From Gemmatimonadota bacterium (lineage in GTDB: Bacteria > Gemmatimonadota > Gemmatimonadetes > Gemmatimonadales > GWC2-71-9): a stretch of DNA of 13,616 nt. Positions 7,045 through 13,290 of the stretch are shown here, one piece after another. Each line of letters begins with the position of its first letter. Position 1 is the stretch's first letter. The stretch is taken from assembly GCA_016180765.1 (NCBI GenBank), contig JACPAP010000276.1, positions 1-13,616 of the forward strand, read 5' to 3'. The position numbers were made by a program, and so were the translations under genes. The notes under the pieces were generated by a model, which had not been told where the DNA came from, ran no database searches, and worked only from the letters and a program-made list of their open reading frames with translations.

Positions 7045-8005
7045 AGTCCTCGGACAGGTACTCGCGCAGCTCACGCTGTTCCGCCAGTCGCTTGAGCAGC
7101 CGGGCGTTGAACGCCTGGGCGGCATCCACACCGCTGTAGCGCAGCAGATGGTTCATCGCGACCACTTCGGAAATCACGGTGATGTTCTTGCCCGGGTTGA
7201 GCGGCACCGAGACCAGCGGAAGCTCCACGCCCAGGATCCCGGTGGTCTTGCCATCCAGCCCGGTCCGCTCCACCTCACCGGCCTTCTCCCATTCGGTAAG
7301 CTCAACCACCACCTCGATCCGCTTCTGCTGGCGGACCGAGTGAATCCCGAACAACGCCGAGACGTCTACCAGGCCCACGCCCCGGATCTCCATGTACCGG
7401 TAGGAAAGCTCGTGCGCCCGCCCGATGAGCACGTCGGTACCGCGCTGGGTGATGTGCACCACGTCGTCGGCCACCAGGCGGTGACCGCGTTCCACCAGAT
7501 CCAGCACGCACTCGCTCTTGCCGATCCCGGACCGGCCGGTGAACAACAGCCCGACCCCGTACACGTCGGCCAGCGAGGCGTGCACCGTGGTGGAGGGCGC
7601 GAACATCTCCGCCAGATACGGGGTGATCCGGCGATAGAACTCGGCCGTCTTGAGCTTGCTCCGCAGCACCGGGATCTTCCGCGCCTTGGCCATGGCGACC
7701 AGCTCGCGCGGCACCTGCTGCGACTTGGTGACGAACACGCACGGCAGCTCGTAGCTCAGGAACGCCTCCAGCGAGCGCCGGCGCTTCGCGGGATCGAGCG
7801 ACTTGAGGTACGCGATCTCGGTTTCCCCCAAGGCGTGGAGCCGCCGAGCCGCAAACCGTTTGGTGAAGCCCGCCAGCACCAGGCCCGGGCTCGAGATCTC
7901 GGGCACCGGAATGGCGCGGTCGAGACCGACGTCGCCGGTGAGACGCTCCAGCTGGAGCGACTCGCCCTTCTGGGCCAGCAGGTCGCGCACCAGGAGCGGC
8001 GGCAT
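7037..8005 (-). CDS. hprK: HPr kinase/phosphorylase
   Basis: Bifunctional cytosolic enzyme that phosphorylates or dephosphorylates the regulatory serine of HPr. The 322 residues fit the family length. An N-terminal domain (about 1-130) precedes the catalytic domain, which has His142 in TTVHASLADVYGVG, a Walker A loop GRSGIGKSE (157-165), the acidic pair in VADDVVH (178-184), the family signature MEIRGVGLVDVSALFG (205-220) and the C-terminal PLNPGKNITVISE loop (268-280). No key residue is missing. The ATG at 8005 lies 5 bases after the hpf stop with an AAGG upstream; the longer open frame is the hpf gene in another frame. Its substrate HPr, with Ser48, is encoded five genes downstream. Confidence 0.97.
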   Translation of the reverse strand: MPPLLVRDLLAQKGESLQLERLTGDVGLDRAIPVPEISSPGLVLAGFTKRFAARRLHALGETEIAYLKSLDPAKRRRSLEAFLSYELPCVFVTKSQQVPRELVAMAKARKIPVLRSKLKTAEFYRRITPYLAEMFAPSTTVHASLADVYGVGLLFTGRSGIGKSECVLDLVERGHRLVADDVVHITQRGTDVLIGRAHELSYRYMEIRGVGLVDVSALFGIHSVRQQKRIEVVVELTEWEKAGEVERTGLDGKTTGILGVELPLVSVPLNPGKNITVISEVVAMNHLLRYSGVDAAQAFNARLLKRLAEQRELREYLSEDYE

Positions 8006-8010
8006 GGACC

Positions 8011-8313
8011 TTACTTGGCGACCGAGCGGCGGACGTACCGCGAGTTGGTCTTCTCGAGCTGACGACGCAGCTTGTCCGCCGCGCGATCGAGCGCGGTGCG
8101 GAAATCCGCGGCCTCCGCGGTGGCGATCCGGGTGGTGCCGCGCGGCAGGTGCAGCTTGAGCTCGACCACCTTTTTCTGGTGATCGACGTCGAAGACCACT
8201 TGCGCGCGCTGCGGCCGGTGGGCCGCCTTCAGGATTCGCGCCACCATCAGCCGGGCCTGTTCGCGCAGCGCGTCGGGAATCTCGCAATGACGGGCCGTGA
8301 CGGTCGTCTGCAT
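8011..8313 (-). CDS. hpf: Ribosome hibernation promoting factor, short form
   Basis: Binds the 30S decoding region of resting ribosomes and blocks translation. The 100-residue protein starts MQTTVTARHCEIPDALREQA and has the beta-alpha-beta fold pattern of the HPF/YfiA/RaiA family: VTARH..I, then RAQVVFDVDHQKKVVELKLHL, then ADFRTALDRAADKLRRQLEK. It ends right after this domain with a basic tail (YVRRSVAK). It therefore lacks the C-terminal dimerisation domain of long HPF and belongs to the short class, which in gamma-proteobacteria works with RMF. The ATG at 8313 follows the glycosyltransferase stop by one base (TAACATG). Position just upstream of hprK resembles the hpf-hprK arrangement of many Gram-negative genomes. 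Confidence 0.93.
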   Translation of the reverse strand: MQTTVTARHCEIPDALREQARLMVARILKAAHRPQRAQVVFDVDHQKKVVELKLHLPRGTTRIATAEAADFRTALDRAADKLRRQLEKTNSRYVRRSVAK

Positions 8314-8314
8314 G

Positions 8315-9448
8315 TTACGACCCCCTCCGCTCGGTGGGAGCGGCGTTGAGCATCGTGAGCAGTTGGGTTTCGGTGTCCGCGGCGGTCCGGTCCCAGGACA
8401 AGGCCTCCGCGAACCGCCGGGCGGCCGCGCCGAGCCGCGCCACCTGTTCCGGGTGCCGGGCCAGCCGCTGAAACGCGTCGGCCAGCGCCGGGACGTCCCC
8501 ATAGGGGACCAGGAGGCCGGTCTCTTCGTGGCGCACCGACTCCCTTAAGCCCGGACTGTCGGCCGCCACGGCCGGCGTGCCGCAGGCGGCAGCCTCGATA
8601 TTGGAGATCCCCCAGCCTTCTTTGGCGGACGGGAACACCACGGCCCAGGCCTGCCGCAGCAGCGTCCGCTTGGTGGATTCGGGGACGAAGCCCAAGAAGC
8701 TCACCGCCTCTCCCAGCCCCAACCGACGCACCAGCCGGGCCAGCCGCTGGCGGTCGCCGCCGTCGCCCGCGATGTCGAGCCGGACCGGGCAGCCCCGCCG
8801 TCGCACGTCGGCCACGGCGCGCACGGCCGTTTCCAATCCTTTATAACGCTTCACGCGACCGACGTACAAGAACGTCGGGGTCGGGGTCCGCGCCACCGCC
8901 GGGTCGGGCCTGAACCAGTCCGGGTCCACGCCCGGGTAGGTCACGTGAATCCGATCCGCGGCCACGCCGCGGCGCACCAGGTCGTCCCGGGTACTGCGGC
9001 TGATGGCGTGAAACCGGGCGCGGCGATAGATGGCCGGGATCGGCTGCTCCGCCAGCCACACGATCGTGGCAATCGGCCACGGGGCTTCGCGGAACGCCGT
9101 CGTCCCGAACAGGTGTGGCACGATCACGTAGATCGGCAGCCGGCACAAGGTGGGCGTGTACAGCGGAAGCTTGTTGATGTCCTCGACCACGACATCGTAC
9201 TCCCCCTCCCGCAGCGCCCGCCGGATCGCGTTCCGCCCCACCATCGCGAAGCTGTACCGTCGCGCGTAGCGACGTACCTCGATGCCATCCAGCGTGGTCC
9301 GCGGCGCGCTACCGGGAAATCCCGAGGTCACCAGGGTGACGGCATGTCCGCGGGCGACCAGCCGCCGGAAGATCTCGAAGAAGTGCAACTCGCCCCCGCC
9401 CGCTTGGGGGTTTTCCCGATCCAGCCAGTTCACGGCGAGGATCTTCAC
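8315..9448 (-). CDS. GT4-type glycosyltransferase (GT-B fold)
   Basis: A 377-residue glycosyltransferase, presumably transferring a sugar from a nucleotide-sugar to a cell-surface acceptor; donor and acceptor are unknown. The N-terminal Rossmann half begins VKILAVNWLDRENPQAGGGELHFFE with the glycine-rich GGGE loop (17-20) used by acceptor-side domains. The C-terminal half shows the TFLYVGRVKRYKGLETAV segment (192-209), IAGDGGDRQRL (226-236), and the donor-binding E-x7-E motif in KEGWGISNIEAAACGTPAVA (E277 and E285). The GTG at 9448 overlaps the nusB stop as GTGA; the larger open frame upstream is a nusB/ribH shadow. It is out of place between nusB and hpf, where no other envelope gene is seen, but the tight coupling argues that it is a settled operon member. 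Confidence 0.92.
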   Translation of the reverse strand: MKILAVNWLDRENPQAGGGELHFFEIFRRLVARGHAVTLVTSGFPGSAPRTTLDGIEVRRYARRYSFAMVGRNAIRRALREGEYDVVVEDINKLPLYTPTLCRLPIYVIVPHLFGTTAFREAPWPIATIVWLAEQPIPAIYRRARFHAISRSTRDDLVRRGVAADRIHVTYPGVDPDWFRPDPAVARTPTPTFLYVGRVKRYKGLETAVRAVADVRRRGCPVRLDIAGDGGDRQRLARLVRRLGLGEAVSFLGFVPESTKRTLLRQAWAVVFPSAKEGWGISNIEAAACGTPAVAADSPGLRESVRHEETGLLVPYGDVPALADAFQRLARHPEQVARLGAAARRFAEALSWDRTAADTETQLLTMLNAAPTERRGS

Positions 9449-9855
9449 AAGCGGCCCAGCCGCCGCCCCAGCGCGTCGAGCACCCCGTTGACGAACGCCG
9501 GCGCCTTGGGCCCGGCGAACCAGCGGGCCAGACGCACCGCTTCGTCGATCGCCACGGCCGGCGGCGTCTGCTGGCCCAACAGTTCCAGCGTCCCCAGGCG
9601 CAAGATGTTGCGCTCGACCGCACCGATGCGCTCCAGTCGCCAGTGTTCCGCGCTCCGCGCGATCTCGGCGTCCAGCCGCCCCACGTCGGCCGCCACCCGC
9701 TCGGCGAGCGCCATGCCCGATTGCCAACGCCGCGCGTCCTTCCCACTGGCCAGCTCGAGGGCCACCTCCGCCAGCGGCGGCCGATGCTGCACTTCCCACG
9801 CGTACAGCAGCTGGAGGGCGCGGGCGCGAGCCCTGGTCTCAGGCCTCAGCACCAT
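9445..9855 (-). CDS. nusB: Transcription antitermination / rRNA maturation factor NusB
   Basis: RNA-binding factor that, with S10, binds boxA in rRNA leaders and keeps RNA polymerase elongating. The protein is 136 residues and starts MVLRPETRARARALQLLYAW, matching the NusB opening 'R..AR..alQ.LY..e'. The second half holds RIGAVERNILRLGTLELL and PPAVAIDEAVRLARWF, which match 'i....lRlaiyEl' and 'p..VaInEaVelAk.f', and then KAPAFVNGVLDALGRRL ('.FvNGvLd.i'). The ATG at 9855 lies inside the end of ribH (17-base overlap); a GTG at 9852 is an alternative. The ribH-nusB pair is one of the most widespread bacterial gene neighbourhoods and supports both calls. Confidence 0.95.
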   Translation of the reverse strand: MVLRPETRARARALQLLYAWEVQHRPPLAEVALELASGKDARRWQSGMALAERVAADVGRLDAEIARSAEHWRLERIGAVERNILRLGTLELLGQQTPPAVAIDEAVRLARWFAGPKAPAFVNGVLDALGRRLGRL

Positions 9856-10321
9856 CGGCCAGCGTGTCCAGCACCCGCACCATCTCCACCGCGCTCTCGG
9901 CGGCCTCGACGCCTTTGTTGCCGGCATCGCCCCCGGCGCGGGCCAACGCCTGCTCTTCCGTATCGCAGGTCAGCACGCCGAACCCCACCGGCACGCCGGA
10001 TCGCACCGACGCCTCTTGCAGGCCCTGCGCCGCGGCGGAGGCCACGTACTCGAAGTGCGGCGTCTCCCCGCGGATGACGGCCCCCAACGCCACGCCCAAC
10101 CGGTACCGGCCGGTCGCCAGCGCCCGGTCCACGGCCAGCGGCAGCTCGAACGCCCCCGGCACCCAGATGATGTCCACCCGCGCGGCCGGCCAGCCGCTCC
10201 GCTCCAGCGCACGCACCGCGCCGTCCAATAATCTCCGCGTCACATCCTCGTTGAACCGGCTGACGACGACCACCGCACGCCCGCCTCGCTTGCGGGAACG
10301 GGGCCCGACCGATGGGCTCAT
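9839..10321 (-). CDS. ribH: 6,7-dimethyl-8-ribityllumazine synthase
   Basis: Penultimate step of riboflavin synthesis: condenses the pyrimidine intermediate with 3,4-dihydroxy-2-butanone 4-phosphate to give lumazine. It usually assembles as a pentamer or icosahedral capsid. The 160-residue protein shows VVVVSRFNEDVT (17-28, with Phe23 stacking on the substrate), VPGAFELPLA (54-63), GAVIRGETPHFEYV (80-93, catalytic His89) and PVGFGVLTCDTEEQALARAG (111-130) followed by GNKG (134-137). The ATG at 10321 follows the ribBA stop by one base (TGACATG), and the stop is inside the nusB start region. All catalytic features are intact. Confidence 0.97.
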   Translation of the reverse strand: MSPSVGPRSRKRGGRAVVVVSRFNEDVTRRLLDGAVRALERSGWPAARVDIIWVPGAFELPLAVDRALATGRYRLGVALGAVIRGETPHFEYVASAAAQGLQEASVRSGVPVGFGVLTCDTEEQALARAGGDAGNKGVEAAESAVEMVRVLDTLADGAEA

Positions 10322-10322
10322 G

Positions 10323-11531
10323 TCAGTGCGCCAGGAGGTGTCCCAGCTTGTCTCGTTTGACGTCCAGGTAGGCCCGGTTGTGGTCGGTCGGGTCGGGGAT
10401 GATGGGCACGCGCTCCGCCAGCGTGAGTCCGTAGCCGTCCAGTCCCACCACCTTGCGCGGGTTGTTGGTGAGCAACCGGATGGAGGTGAGACCCAGGTTA
10501 GCCAGGATCTGCGCCCCGATGCCGTAGTGCCGGAGATCCGGGGCGAACCCCAGCCGCTCGTTGGCCTCCACCGTGTCATGCCCCGCGTCTTGCAGCTCGT
10601 AGGCCTTGATCTTGTTCAACAGCCCGATGCCGCGGCCCTCCTGATCTTCCAGGTACACCACGACGCCGGCGCCTTCCGCCGCGATCATCCGCATGGAGCT
10701 GGTCAGCTGCCATCCGCAGTCGCAGCGGTGCGAACCGAACACGTCGCCGGTAAGGCATCGGGAGTGCACCCGCACCAGAACGTTCGGTCGGCCCTTCACC
10801 TCCCCGTACACCAGCGCCACGTGCTCCCGATCATCCACGTCGTTCCGAAAGCCGATGATGCGGAACTCGCCGTAGGGCGTAGGGAGCTTGGCCTCGGCCA
10901 CGCGGTGGACCAGACTCTCATTCTGGAGACGGTACGCCACCAGCTGCGCAATGGTGACATAGGTCAGCCCGTGCCGGGTGGCGAACTCCTCGAGCTGCGG
11001 CCGCCGCATCGTGGTGCCGTCGTCGGCCAGGACCTCGCAGATCACCCCCGCCGGATACAATCCGGCCATCCGGGCCAGATCCACGCTGGCCTCCGTGTGT
11101 CCCACCCGCTGGAGCACGCCGCCCGGACGGGCCCGCAGCGGGAACACGTGTCCGGGACGCCGCAGGTCTGAGGGCACAGTGGCCGGGTCAATCGCGACCT
11201 GGATGGTCTTGGCGCGGTCCCGGGCCGAAATCCCGGTCGTCACGCCGAACCGCTTGGCCGCGTCCACGCTCACGGTGAACGCCGTTTCGTAGGAATCCGA
11301 GCTCTCCTGCGCCATCTGCTGGAGGCCCAGCGCCCGGGTTCGTTCCGGCGCGAGCGCGAGACACACCAGTCCCCGCCCGTGCTTCACCATGAAATTGATC
11401 ACGTCGGGTGTGACCAGCTGGGCTCCGCCGACGAGGTCGCCCTCGCTTTCCCGGTCTTCGTCATCCGCCACGATGACCAAGCGGCCCGCGTGAATGTCCT
11501 CGATAGCCTGCTCAATAGTGCCGAACGGCAT
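10323..11531 (-). CDS. ribBA: Bifunctional DHBP synthase / GTP cyclohydrolase II
   Basis: Two-domain enzyme supplying both precursors of riboflavin. The N-terminal RibB half (about 1-200) makes 3,4-dihydroxy-2-butanone 4-phosphate from ribulose 5-phosphate; it has the acidic loop DDEDRESEGDL (23-33), and GHVFPLRARPGGVLQRVGHT (127-146) with His145 in RVGHTEASVDL. The C-terminal RibA half (about 205-402) opens GTP. It has zinc ligands Cys259, Cys270 and Cys272 in CLTGDVFGSHRCDCGWQL, DQEGRGIGL (296-304) and LLTNNPRKV (353-361). The length of 402 is typical and neither half looks degenerate, unlike many RibBA proteins whose RibA half has lost zinc ligands. The ATG at 11531 has a good AGGAGA ribosome site. 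It is preceded by an unusual 184-base structured gap after ribE. Confidence 0.97.
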   Translation of the reverse strand: MPFGTIEQAIEDIHAGRLVIVADDEDRESEGDLVGGAQLVTPDVINFMVKHGRGLVCLALAPERTRALGLQQMAQESSDSYETAFTVSVDAAKRFGVTTGISARDRAKTIQVAIDPATVPSDLRRPGHVFPLRARPGGVLQRVGHTEASVDLARMAGLYPAGVICEVLADDGTTMRRPQLEEFATRHGLTYVTIAQLVAYRLQNESLVHRVAEAKLPTPYGEFRIIGFRNDVDDREHVALVYGEVKGRPNVLVRVHSRCLTGDVFGSHRCDCGWQLTSSMRMIAAEGAGVVVYLEDQEGRGIGLLNKIKAYELQDAGHDTVEANERLGFAPDLRHYGIGAQILANLGLTSIRLLTNNPRKVVGLDGYGLTLAERVPIIPDPTDHNRAYLDVKRDKLGHLLAH

Positions 11532-11538
11532 GCTGCTG

Positions 11539-11544
11539 TCTCCT
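11539..11544 (-). promoter_or_regulatory. ribBA Shine-Dalgarno
   Basis: On the minus strand AGGAGA ends seven bases before the ribBA ATG at 11531. It is one of the strongest ribosome sites in the window and, with the gap upstream, suggests that ribBA is initiated independently rather than by coupling to ribE. Confidence 0.7.
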
Positions 11545-11591
11545 AGTGTCGCGACTCAAAACTTCCGGTGTTGCGAGTAGGACTTCGTCAT

Positions 11592-11700
11592 GAGAGCGCC
11601 CGTGGGTCCCTCCGGTCGCTGTCGTGCTTCCGGCATCGTCGCGGCAGCCACGCCCACAGCCGAGGCACTAACGCGCCCGTCGGGACCCGCGGGCGCCCTC
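11592..11700 (-). repeat. Long inverted repeat / structured RNA candidate upstream of ribBA
   Basis: The ribE-ribBA gap (11532-11715) is the only large gap between the rib genes. On the transcribed strand, GAGGGCGCCCGCGGGTCCC (11700-11682) pairs with GGGACCCACGGGCGCTCTC (11610-11592): 17 Watson-Crick pairs, one G-U and one C-A mismatch, extendable outward by a further A-U pair and a G-U pair. The 71-base interior contains smaller stems: GTGC (11668-11665) with GCAC (11627-11624), and CGGC (11662-11659) with GCCG (11634-11631). The 5' arm could alternatively fold on itself, with GCGCCCG (11696-11690) pairing with CGGGCGC (11679-11673), so two exclusive structures are possible, as expected of a regulatory leader. 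I do not find the conserved FMN-riboswitch core. It could also be a processing site or a dispersed palindrome. The arms are seen directly; the function is unknown. Confidence 0.6.
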
Positions 11701-11719
11701 ACTGCCAATGCGCCCTCAC
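11693..11719. repeat. 10-bp direct repeat flanking the ribE stop
   Basis: The plus-strand sequence GCGCCCTCAC occurs at 11693-11702 and again at 11710-11719, 17 bases apart. The second copy includes the ribE stop codon and the first overlaps the outer end of the inverted repeat described above. It could be a small tandem duplication or chance in GC-rich DNA. Only the repeat itself is certain. Confidence 0.5.
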
Positions 11720-12315
11720 AACAATTGACCCCGCGCGGCCACCAGCTGGCGCACGAATTTCCCGATCATGTCTCCCTCGAGGTGCACCCGATCCCCGGCC
11801 CGGAGCAGGCCCAGCGTGGTCTGCTCCAGCGTAAACGGGATCAGCGCGACCTGGACTTGGCCCGGCGCCGGGATGGCGTTCACCGTGAGGCTCACACCGT
11901 CTACGGCGATGGACCCGTGGAGGACCGTGACCTCGGCCAGCTCCGGCGGCACCTCGATGTCCACCAGCAACGCGTCCTCCGACTGCCGGACACCGACGAC
12001 GGTCCCCAGGTCATCCACGTGGCCCTGAACGAAGTGCCCGCCCAGCCGATCCCCCACGCTCAACGCCCGCTCGAGGTTCACTTCGTCACCCACCTGCAGG
12101 TCCGCCAGCCGGGTTCGCCCACGAGTGGTGGTGATCACGTCCACTGAGAAGCAACCGTGGCTGGCCTCGACCACCGTGAGACAGGCGCCGCTCACCGCGA
12201 TGCTCTCGCCGGCGGTGAGATCCGGGTAGGGCGAACGAATCGAAACCTTCAGCCGGTCACCGCTTTGCTCCGCCGCGACCACGCGGCCGCGCGCCGTCAC
12301 GATTCCAGTAAACAT
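11716..12315 (-). CDS. ribE: Riboflavin synthase alpha subunit
   Basis: Final riboflavin step: dismutation of two lumazine molecules to riboflavin and the pyrimidine that RibH recycles. The 199-residue protein begins with the diagnostic MFTGIV and has two lumazine-binding repeats, visible as SIAVSGACLTVV (38-49) with SVDVIT (57-62), and SIAVDGVSLTVN (135-146). GGHFVQGHVD (92-101) links the repeats. In the second repeat the usual 'IPHT' reads IPFT (159-162), a substitution of a commonly conserved histidine; the first-repeat residues look normal. The ATG at 12315 overlaps by 19 bases the stop of the reading frame that encodes the RibD C-terminus. That overlap suggests the ribD-ribE junction was a functional coupled pair before, or in spite of, the ribD frameshift. 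Confidence 0.96.
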   Translation of the reverse strand: MFTGIVTARGRVVAAEQSGDRLKVSIRSPYPDLTAGESIAVSGACLTVVEASHGCFSVDVITTTRGRTRLADLQVGDEVNLERALSVGDRLGGHFVQGHVDDLGTVVGVRQSEDALLVDIEVPPELAEVTVLHGSIAVDGVSLTVNAIPAPGQVQVALIPFTLEQTTLGLLRAGDRVHLEGDMIGKFVRQLVAARGQLL

Positions 12316-12599
12316 AACTGCCTATCCACCACCAATAAGCTATCCCGACCCAGCGCGCGGCGCTCTGTTATCACCCACCAGCGTGCCGATTCCAGGGAGA
12401 CCGCCTCGCGCGGGCCGAAGGCGGGCATGCCGGTACCCAGCCACACCGGAGCCTGGACTTGGTACAATCGGTCAACCAAATCCTGTGCCAGCAGCTCGGC
12501 GCCGAGCGTGCTGCCGCCTTCCACCAGAATCGAGTTGATACCCAGGGCCCGCAGTGCGCGCAGACCGGCAGCAACACCGTTTGCGCCAACAACTTGCAC
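12297..12599 (-). pseudogene. ribD: C-terminal part of the RibD reductase domain, out of frame with the rest of ribD
   Basis: This frame reads VQVVGANGVAAGLRALRALG and then INSILVEGGSTLGAELLAQDLVDRLY, the standard end of the RibD pyrimidine reductase domain (the 'siLvEGG.tL...ll...LvDe' motif). It continues through APVWLGTGMPAFG to a stop at 12297, inside the ribE start region. The frame could be read from the GTG at 12599, but that is an internal codon with no good ribosome site, so I treat the stretch as the displaced tail of ribD. Relative to the upstream half the frame is shifted by +1 (equivalent to losing 3n+2 bases). The coding sequence within the fragment is clean, with no stop, which argues for a recent lesion or an assembly artefact. 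Confidence 0.85.
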
Positions 12600-13242
12600 G
12601 CGGAACCCGGGGGGTCACCGCTCCGCGAGCCGTGAGTTCGGGATCGTCCGCGTCGGCGGTTCGCCGGCCTACGCCAATGGCGTCGAAGCCCGCCCGCAGC
12701 CAGTGCACATACTCGCGGGCCTCGTCACCCGAGATCCACTGCGAACGCCCCTGGGCGTCCGCGATGAAGCCGTCCAGCGACGTTGCGATCTTCAGCGCCA
12801 CGAAGGGCCGGTCGGGCCGCGCCACGCTCCACAGGAAGGGCGCATTCAGCGCCGCGGCGGCGTCCTGCCGGCAGCCGACTTCGACCTCGACGCCAGCCTG
12901 CCGCAGGACCTCGACCCCGCCGCGCGCCTCGGGATGCCGGTCCCGGATCGCGATGACCACCCGGCGCACGCCCGCCGAGATCAGCGCGTCGGCGCAGGGG
13001 GGCGTCTTGCCGTGGTGGGCGCACGGCTCCAGCGTGACCACGCAGGTGGTCCCTTTGGGGTCGGGGCACGAGCCGAGGGCAGCCACTTCCGCGTGGGGCC
13101 CCCCGAACTCGGCGTGATAGCCCTCGCCCACCACCTGCCCGTCCCGGAGCAACAGGGCGCCCACCAGCGGGTTGGGGCTCACCCGCCCCCAACCCTTGAG
13201 CGCCAACGTGAGCGCCCGGTCCATCGCTTGCTGTTCGTTCAT
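12472..13242 (-). CDS. ribD: RibD: pyrimidine deaminase domain plus truncated reductase domain (frameshifted)
   Basis: RibD deaminates and then reduces the GTP-derived pyrimidine in riboflavin synthesis. The ATG at 13242 gives MNEQQAMDRALTLALKGWGR; the frame extends to 13353, but that part runs through a repeat element. The deaminase domain (1 to about 145) is intact: SPNPLVGA (22-29), the zinc/catalytic HAE (50-52) and EPCAHHGKTPPC (72-83, Cys74 and Cys83). The reductase domain starts normally with RPFVALKIATSLDGFIA (145-161), ISGDEAR and VGRRTADADDPELTAR (191-206). At about residue 212 (near 12605) the family resemblance ends and an unrelated 42-residue tail follows to a stop at 12472. The true continuation is in another frame (from about 12605), with roughly 40-50 reductase residues missing between the halves. 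The deaminase could work; the reductase as drawn could not. Confidence 0.9.
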   Translation of the reverse strand: MNEQQAMDRALTLALKGWGRVSPNPLVGALLLRDGQVVGEGYHAEFGGPHAEVAALGSCPDPKGTTCVVTLEPCAHHGKTPPCADALISAGVRRVVIAIRDRHPEARGGVEVLRQAGVEVEVGCRQDAAAALNAPFLWSVARPDRPFVALKIATSLDGFIADAQGRSQWISGDEAREYVHWLRAGFDAIGVGRRTADADDPELTARGAVTPRVPRASCWRKRCCCRSARTAGPGYQLDSGGRRQHARRRAAGTGFG

Positions 13243-13290
13243 GCCATGCGGCTGAGCGACCGTGGTGGCACGCACATCAAGCGACGGGTA

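Noticed and set aside
11532..11715. FMN (RFN) riboswitch upstream of ribBA.
   Set aside because: Position is right, but the conserved core sequences of the RFN element are not found on the transcribed strand; only vague similarity around CCGGAAGCACGACAGCGACC. Kept as an unclassified structure instead.
12605..12616. ribD frameshift explained only by a homopolymer (G6 on the plus strand) sequencing indel.
   Set aside because: A one-base indel restores frame but still leaves the reductase domain about 40-50 residues short, so a larger deletion or misassembly is also needed.
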